64,000 bases of DNA. Source: Rhodospirillaceae bacterium. GTDB lineage: Bacteria > Pseudomonadota > Alphaproteobacteria > Rhodospirillales > Casp-alpha2. The notes under the pieces were generated by a model. The model made no database searches, was not told where the DNA came from, and was given only the letters and a program-made list of their open reading frames with translations. The position numbers were made by a program, and so were the translations under genes. The stretch is from positions 25,136 through 89,135 of the forward strand of contig PALN01000084.1 in the NCBI GenBank assembly GCA_002706405.1, read 5' to 3'. Below, piece by piece: positions 61,637 through 64,000 of the stretch (position 1 is the stretch's first letter; every line of letters begins with the position of its first letter).

Positions 61637-62827
61637 ATGCCTTTCTCCATGACCGTCGACCCCGCCCGCCTGTCCGCCATCTGGCCCTTTCCCACCACCG
61701 TGCGCTTCGGCCCCGGTCGCCTGAGCGAGTTGGGCAAGACCACGGCCCGTCTGGGCATCAAGCGACCGCTGATCGTCACCGACGCGGGTCTCGCGGGATC
61801 GGACATCATTGCCGGGGCCGAGACCTTTCTGACCGACGCCGGTCTCGCTCCGCAGGTGTTCTCCCAGGTCAAATCCAACCCCACGGCGGCGAATGTCGCC
61901 GACGGCGCAGCCGCCTATCGGAACGGCGAGCATGACGGCATCGTCGCCATCGGCGGCGGCTCGGCCATGGACGCGGCCAAGGCCGTCGCCCTGCAGGCCG
62001 GTCACGACGGGCCGGTTCTCGACTATGCCGTCGGCGGGCCGCGCTATCGGGAAATCGACGGCACGGCGATCGCCCCCGTGATCGCGGTACCGACAACATC
62101 CGGCACCGGATCGGAAATGGGCTATGCCGCCGTCATCTCGGACGAAGGCAGCCGGACCAAACGCATCCTCTATCACGCCAACCTGCTGGCCCGCACGGTG
62201 ATCTGCGACCCGGAGCTTGTGATCGGTCTACCAGCGAACCTGACCGCCTGGACCGGCATGGACGCCGCCGTGCATTGCATCGAGGCCTATTGCGCCACCA
62301 CCTACAATCCCCTGTGTGACGGCATCGCCGCCGAGGGCATGCGCCTGATCGCCGCCTGGCTGCCGCGCGCCGTCGCCGACGGCCACGACATCGAAGCCCG
62401 GACCCAGATGATGGCCGCCGCCGCCATGGGGGCGGTCGCCTTCAACAAGGGACTGGGGGCGGTGCATGCGATCTCCCACGCCATCGGGGCACATAAGGAT
62501 AGCCACCACGGCCTGACCAACGCCGTGGTCCTACCCTATGTCCTGGACCACAACCGGGCCGCCATCGACGAACGCTCTGCCGTGCTGGCCCGCTGCATGG
62601 GTCTGCCCCGGGCCGATTTCACCGGCCTGCTGGACTGGACGCTGGAAATCCGCGAGACCTTCGACATTCCCCATACCCTGGATGGCCTTGGCGTCGGCGA
62701 GGACGATTTGGAAGCCCTGGCGGAAACCGCCGCCGGGGACGTCACCGCGCGCGAAAACCCGGTGCCCGTGGACGCGGCGGCGCTACGCGGCGTCATGGAC
62801 CGGGCGCTCGCCGGAACGCTGGGATAG
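61637..62827 (+). CDS. Iron-containing alcohol dehydrogenase
   Basis: A 396-residue group III alcohol dehydrogenase. The NAD-binding segment is IGGGSAMDAAKA, followed by TSGTGSEMGYAAVISDE. The metal site includes the aspartate and histidine in WTGMDAAVHCIEAYC, and GAVHAISHAIGAHKDSHHG with histidines that bind iron. The substrate (an alcohol or aldehyde) is unknown. A start at ATG 61649 is possible. The glycosylase gene follows after nine bases, so the two are probably co-transcribed. Confidence 0.88.
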   Translation: MPFSMTVDPARLSAIWPFPTTVRFGPGRLSELGKTTARLGIKRPLIVTDAGLAGSDIIAGAETFLTDAGLAPQVFSQVKSNPTAANVADGAAAYRNGEHDGIVAIGGGSAMDAAKAVALQAGHDGPVLDYAVGGPRYREIDGTAIAPVIAVPTTSGTGSEMGYAAVISDEGSRTKRILYHANLLARTVICDPELVIGLPANLTAWTGMDAAVHCIEAYCATTYNPLCDGIAAEGMRLIAAWLPRAVADGHDIEARTQMMAAAAMGAVAFNKGLGAVHAISHAIGAHKDSHHGLTNAVVLPYVLDHNRAAIDERSAVLARCMGLPRADFTGLLDWTLEIRETFDIPHTLDGLGVGEDDLEALAETAAGDVTARENPVPVDAAALRGVMDRALAGTLG

Positions 62828-62836
62828 GATAACCTC

Positions 62837-63457
62837 ATGCCCGCCACGCCCGGCCTTCTGGAACTGGTCGACCAATGCGAATACATGGCCCGCGCCTATG
62901 CGGAAGCTGGCGCCCCCCTGCCCCGCCGACGCCCGGACGGATTCCCGGCCATCGTCGCCAGCATCATCGGCCAACAGGTCTCGGCCCATGCCGGGGCCGC
63001 CATCCTGCGCCGGGTCGAAGCCGGATTGGGCACGGTGAGCGCCGAGGCCGTTCTCGCCAAGACCGACGATGACCTGCGCGCCTTGGGCCTGTCCCGGCCG
63101 AAGGTCAAATACATCCGGGGCGTGGCCGACGCCGTGGTGGCGGGCGAATTGGATTTCGCCGCCCTGCACCACGCCCCCGACGGCGAGGTCCTGGAAACCC
63201 TGACCCGCCTGAAGGGCATCGGCCAATGGACGGCCGAAATCTATCTGATGTTCGCGCTGGGACGGCCCGACGTCATGCCGTCTGGGGATCTCGCGCTTGC
63301 CGAATCAGCCGCCCGCCTGATGGGCCTGGATGCCCGGCCCAAGCCGAAGGAACTGGCCGTCATCGCCGAACGCTGGCGGCCTTGGCGGTCCACTGCGGCC
63401 CTGATGCTGTGGTATTACTACCGCTTCACGGGCGGACCGGGCGCGCCGGAAGTCTGA
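62837..63457 (+). CDS. DNA-3-methyladenine glycosylase II (AlkA-type)
   Basis: A 206-residue HhH-GPD DNA glycosylase that removes alkylated purines. ASIIGQQVSAHAGAAILRRV is the helical start of the domain; the hairpin is LKGIGQWTAEIYLMFALG and the catalytic aspartate is in MPSGDLALAESA. The N-terminal extension of E. coli AlkA is missing, as in many bacterial members of this size. It follows the iron alcohol dehydrogenase and converges with the chemoreceptor-PilZ gene. Confidence 0.9.
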   Translation: MPATPGLLELVDQCEYMARAYAEAGAPLPRRRPDGFPAIVASIIGQQVSAHAGAAILRRVEAGLGTVSAEAVLAKTDDDLRALGLSRPKVKYIRGVADAVVAGELDFAALHHAPDGEVLETLTRLKGIGQWTAEIYLMFALGRPDVMPSGDLALAESAARLMGLDARPKPKELAVIAERWRPWRSTAALMLWYYYRFTGGPGAPEV

Positions 63458-63495
63458 TCCCGGCGGCCCGAAACCCGCAAAACCGCAGCAGCGCC

Positions 63496-64000
63496 CTAAG
63501 CCAAGGCCCGGATGAACGCCATCAGACGTTCGGCCTCCGCATCGTCCATATCCAGGCGCGCATGCGTATGGTCCTCCGTCTTGGCGACGATGGAGGCTTG
63601 ATAGGGCCCGAGGTCCGGCAAGTCGATGGTGAAGGCATCCCCTTCCGTGACGTCCAGCCCGCGGTCGAGCACCACGCCGCCGCCCATGGACAGGAAGTGC
63701 AGCGTCGTCTCCTTGACCACGCCACCCACCGTGACCGAAACCCTCTGTCCCATGGCGTGACGGGTCGAATATTCCGGATCCTGGCTGTCGCGGATGATCT
63801 CCAGCAGGCGCTCGTTCATATGGTCGATGCCCGACTTGACCTGTTCGGCCGCTTCCAACTGCTGCGCGGCGGCCTCGCCCGACTGACCGGATACGTCCGT
63901 TACCTGGATGATGTTGGACGACACCTCCTGGGTGCCGCTGGCGGCCTGCTCGACATTGCGCGCGATCTCCTGCGTCGCCATGCCCTGCTCTTCGACCGCC
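63496..64000 (-). CDS. Chemoreceptor signalling protein with C-terminal PilZ domain, N-terminus outside window
   Basis: Only the last 168 residues are visible. They begin inside the signalling domain (AVEEQGMATQEIARNVEQAA, then GTQEVSSNI) and end in a PilZ-like beta domain with STRHAMGQRVSVTVGG and LHFLSMGGGVVLDRG. PilZ domains bind cyclic di-GMP through RxxxR and (D/N)xSxxG; here the first motif has an altered spacing and the second reads FLSMGG, so binding may be weak or lost. Fusion of a chemoreceptor to PilZ is known in alphaproteobacteria. The reading frame is open through the window edge. Confidence 0.85.
   Translation of the reverse strand, partial: AVEEQGMATQEIARNVEQAASGTQEVSSNIIQVTDVSGQSGEAAAQQLEAAEQVKSGIDHMNERLLEIIRDSQDPEYSTRHAMGQRVSVTVGGVVKETTLHFLSMGGGVVLDRGLDVTEGDAFTIDLPDLGPYQASIVAKTEDHTHARLDMDDAEAERLMAFIRALA

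Noticed and set aside
1..64000. CRISPR arrays, insertion sequences, prophage genes, tRNA or rRNA genes
   Set aside because: No regularly spaced repeats, transposase motifs, phage structural genes or tRNA-like cloverleaf sequences were seen on reading the gaps between genes, all of which are shorter than 300 bases.

Overview
The window is 64 kb of GC-rich, densely packed chromosomal DNA. Gene content and order point to an alphaproteobacterium of the Rhodospirillales kind. The indicators are the fabD-fabG-acpP-fabF-mltG and yicC-gmk blocks, the lptF-lptG-lptD-surA-pdxA-rsmA operon, a dnaB-alr-mlaE-mlaF to radA-cvpA-purF stretch, a DmdC-type acyl-CoA dehydrogenase, a cobC-type gene and soluble chemoreceptors. 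I see no rRNA, tRNA, insertion sequence, prophage or CRISPR array. No gene-free stretch exceeds 300 bases. About 62 protein genes are supported; the first (holC) and last (a chemoreceptor) are cut by the window edges.

Layout. 1-2348 (minus): holC, a DUF2059 protein and pepA. 2535-6064: a class II aldolase/adducin gene, a radical SAM enzyme and, divergently, a fused Memo-AMMECR1 protein; the last two form a complete AmmeMemoRadiSam set of unknown function. 6158-8509: cysQ, a Sua5-type tsaC and a DEDD exonuclease. 8608-15964: transporters (two MFS, TauE/SafE, ChrA) with an AraC regulator, an ArsC-like thioredoxin-fold protein and YaaA. 16074-22588: a PLP D-amino-acid lyase, an AsmA-like protein, a DUF2061 protein behind a strong Fur-box-like promoter, a small c-type cytochrome, a D-aminoacylase and the acyl-CoA dehydrogenase.

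22702-30454 is one plus-strand run for LPS export and outer-membrane assembly (lptF, lptG, lptD, surA) followed by pdxA and rsmA. It meets gmk and yicC head-on. Two SDR genes follow on the plus strand, and then the minus-strand fatty-acid block mltG, fabF, acpP, fabG, fabD. 38520-40993 is the rpsF-rpsR-DUF2232-rplI operon with a promoter, a structured leader and a clear terminator. 41211-55265 carries cfa, dnaB (with DnaA-box-like 9-mers upstream), alr, the Mla-type ABC pair, an unknown membrane protein, a CoA-lyase-like gene, a TPR protein, radA, cvpA, purF, an SDR and a glycosyltransferase. 55275-64000 holds TPR proteins (one fused to a GT9-like glycosyltransferase), a soluble chemoreceptor with its putative sensor at the C-terminus, cobC, a FecR-domain protein, an iron alcohol dehydrogenase, an AlkA-type glycosylase and a chemoreceptor-PilZ protein.

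Most of the window is core genome. The parts most worth a second look are the AmmeMemoRadiSam module with its aldolase neighbour and GntR-like operator, the Fur-box promoter in front of DUF2061 and the cytochrome, an SDR that lacks the catalytic Tyr/Lys pair and sits between mltG and yicC, and the unusual chemoreceptor architectures. All functional statements rest on reading motifs and gene order; no database search was run.
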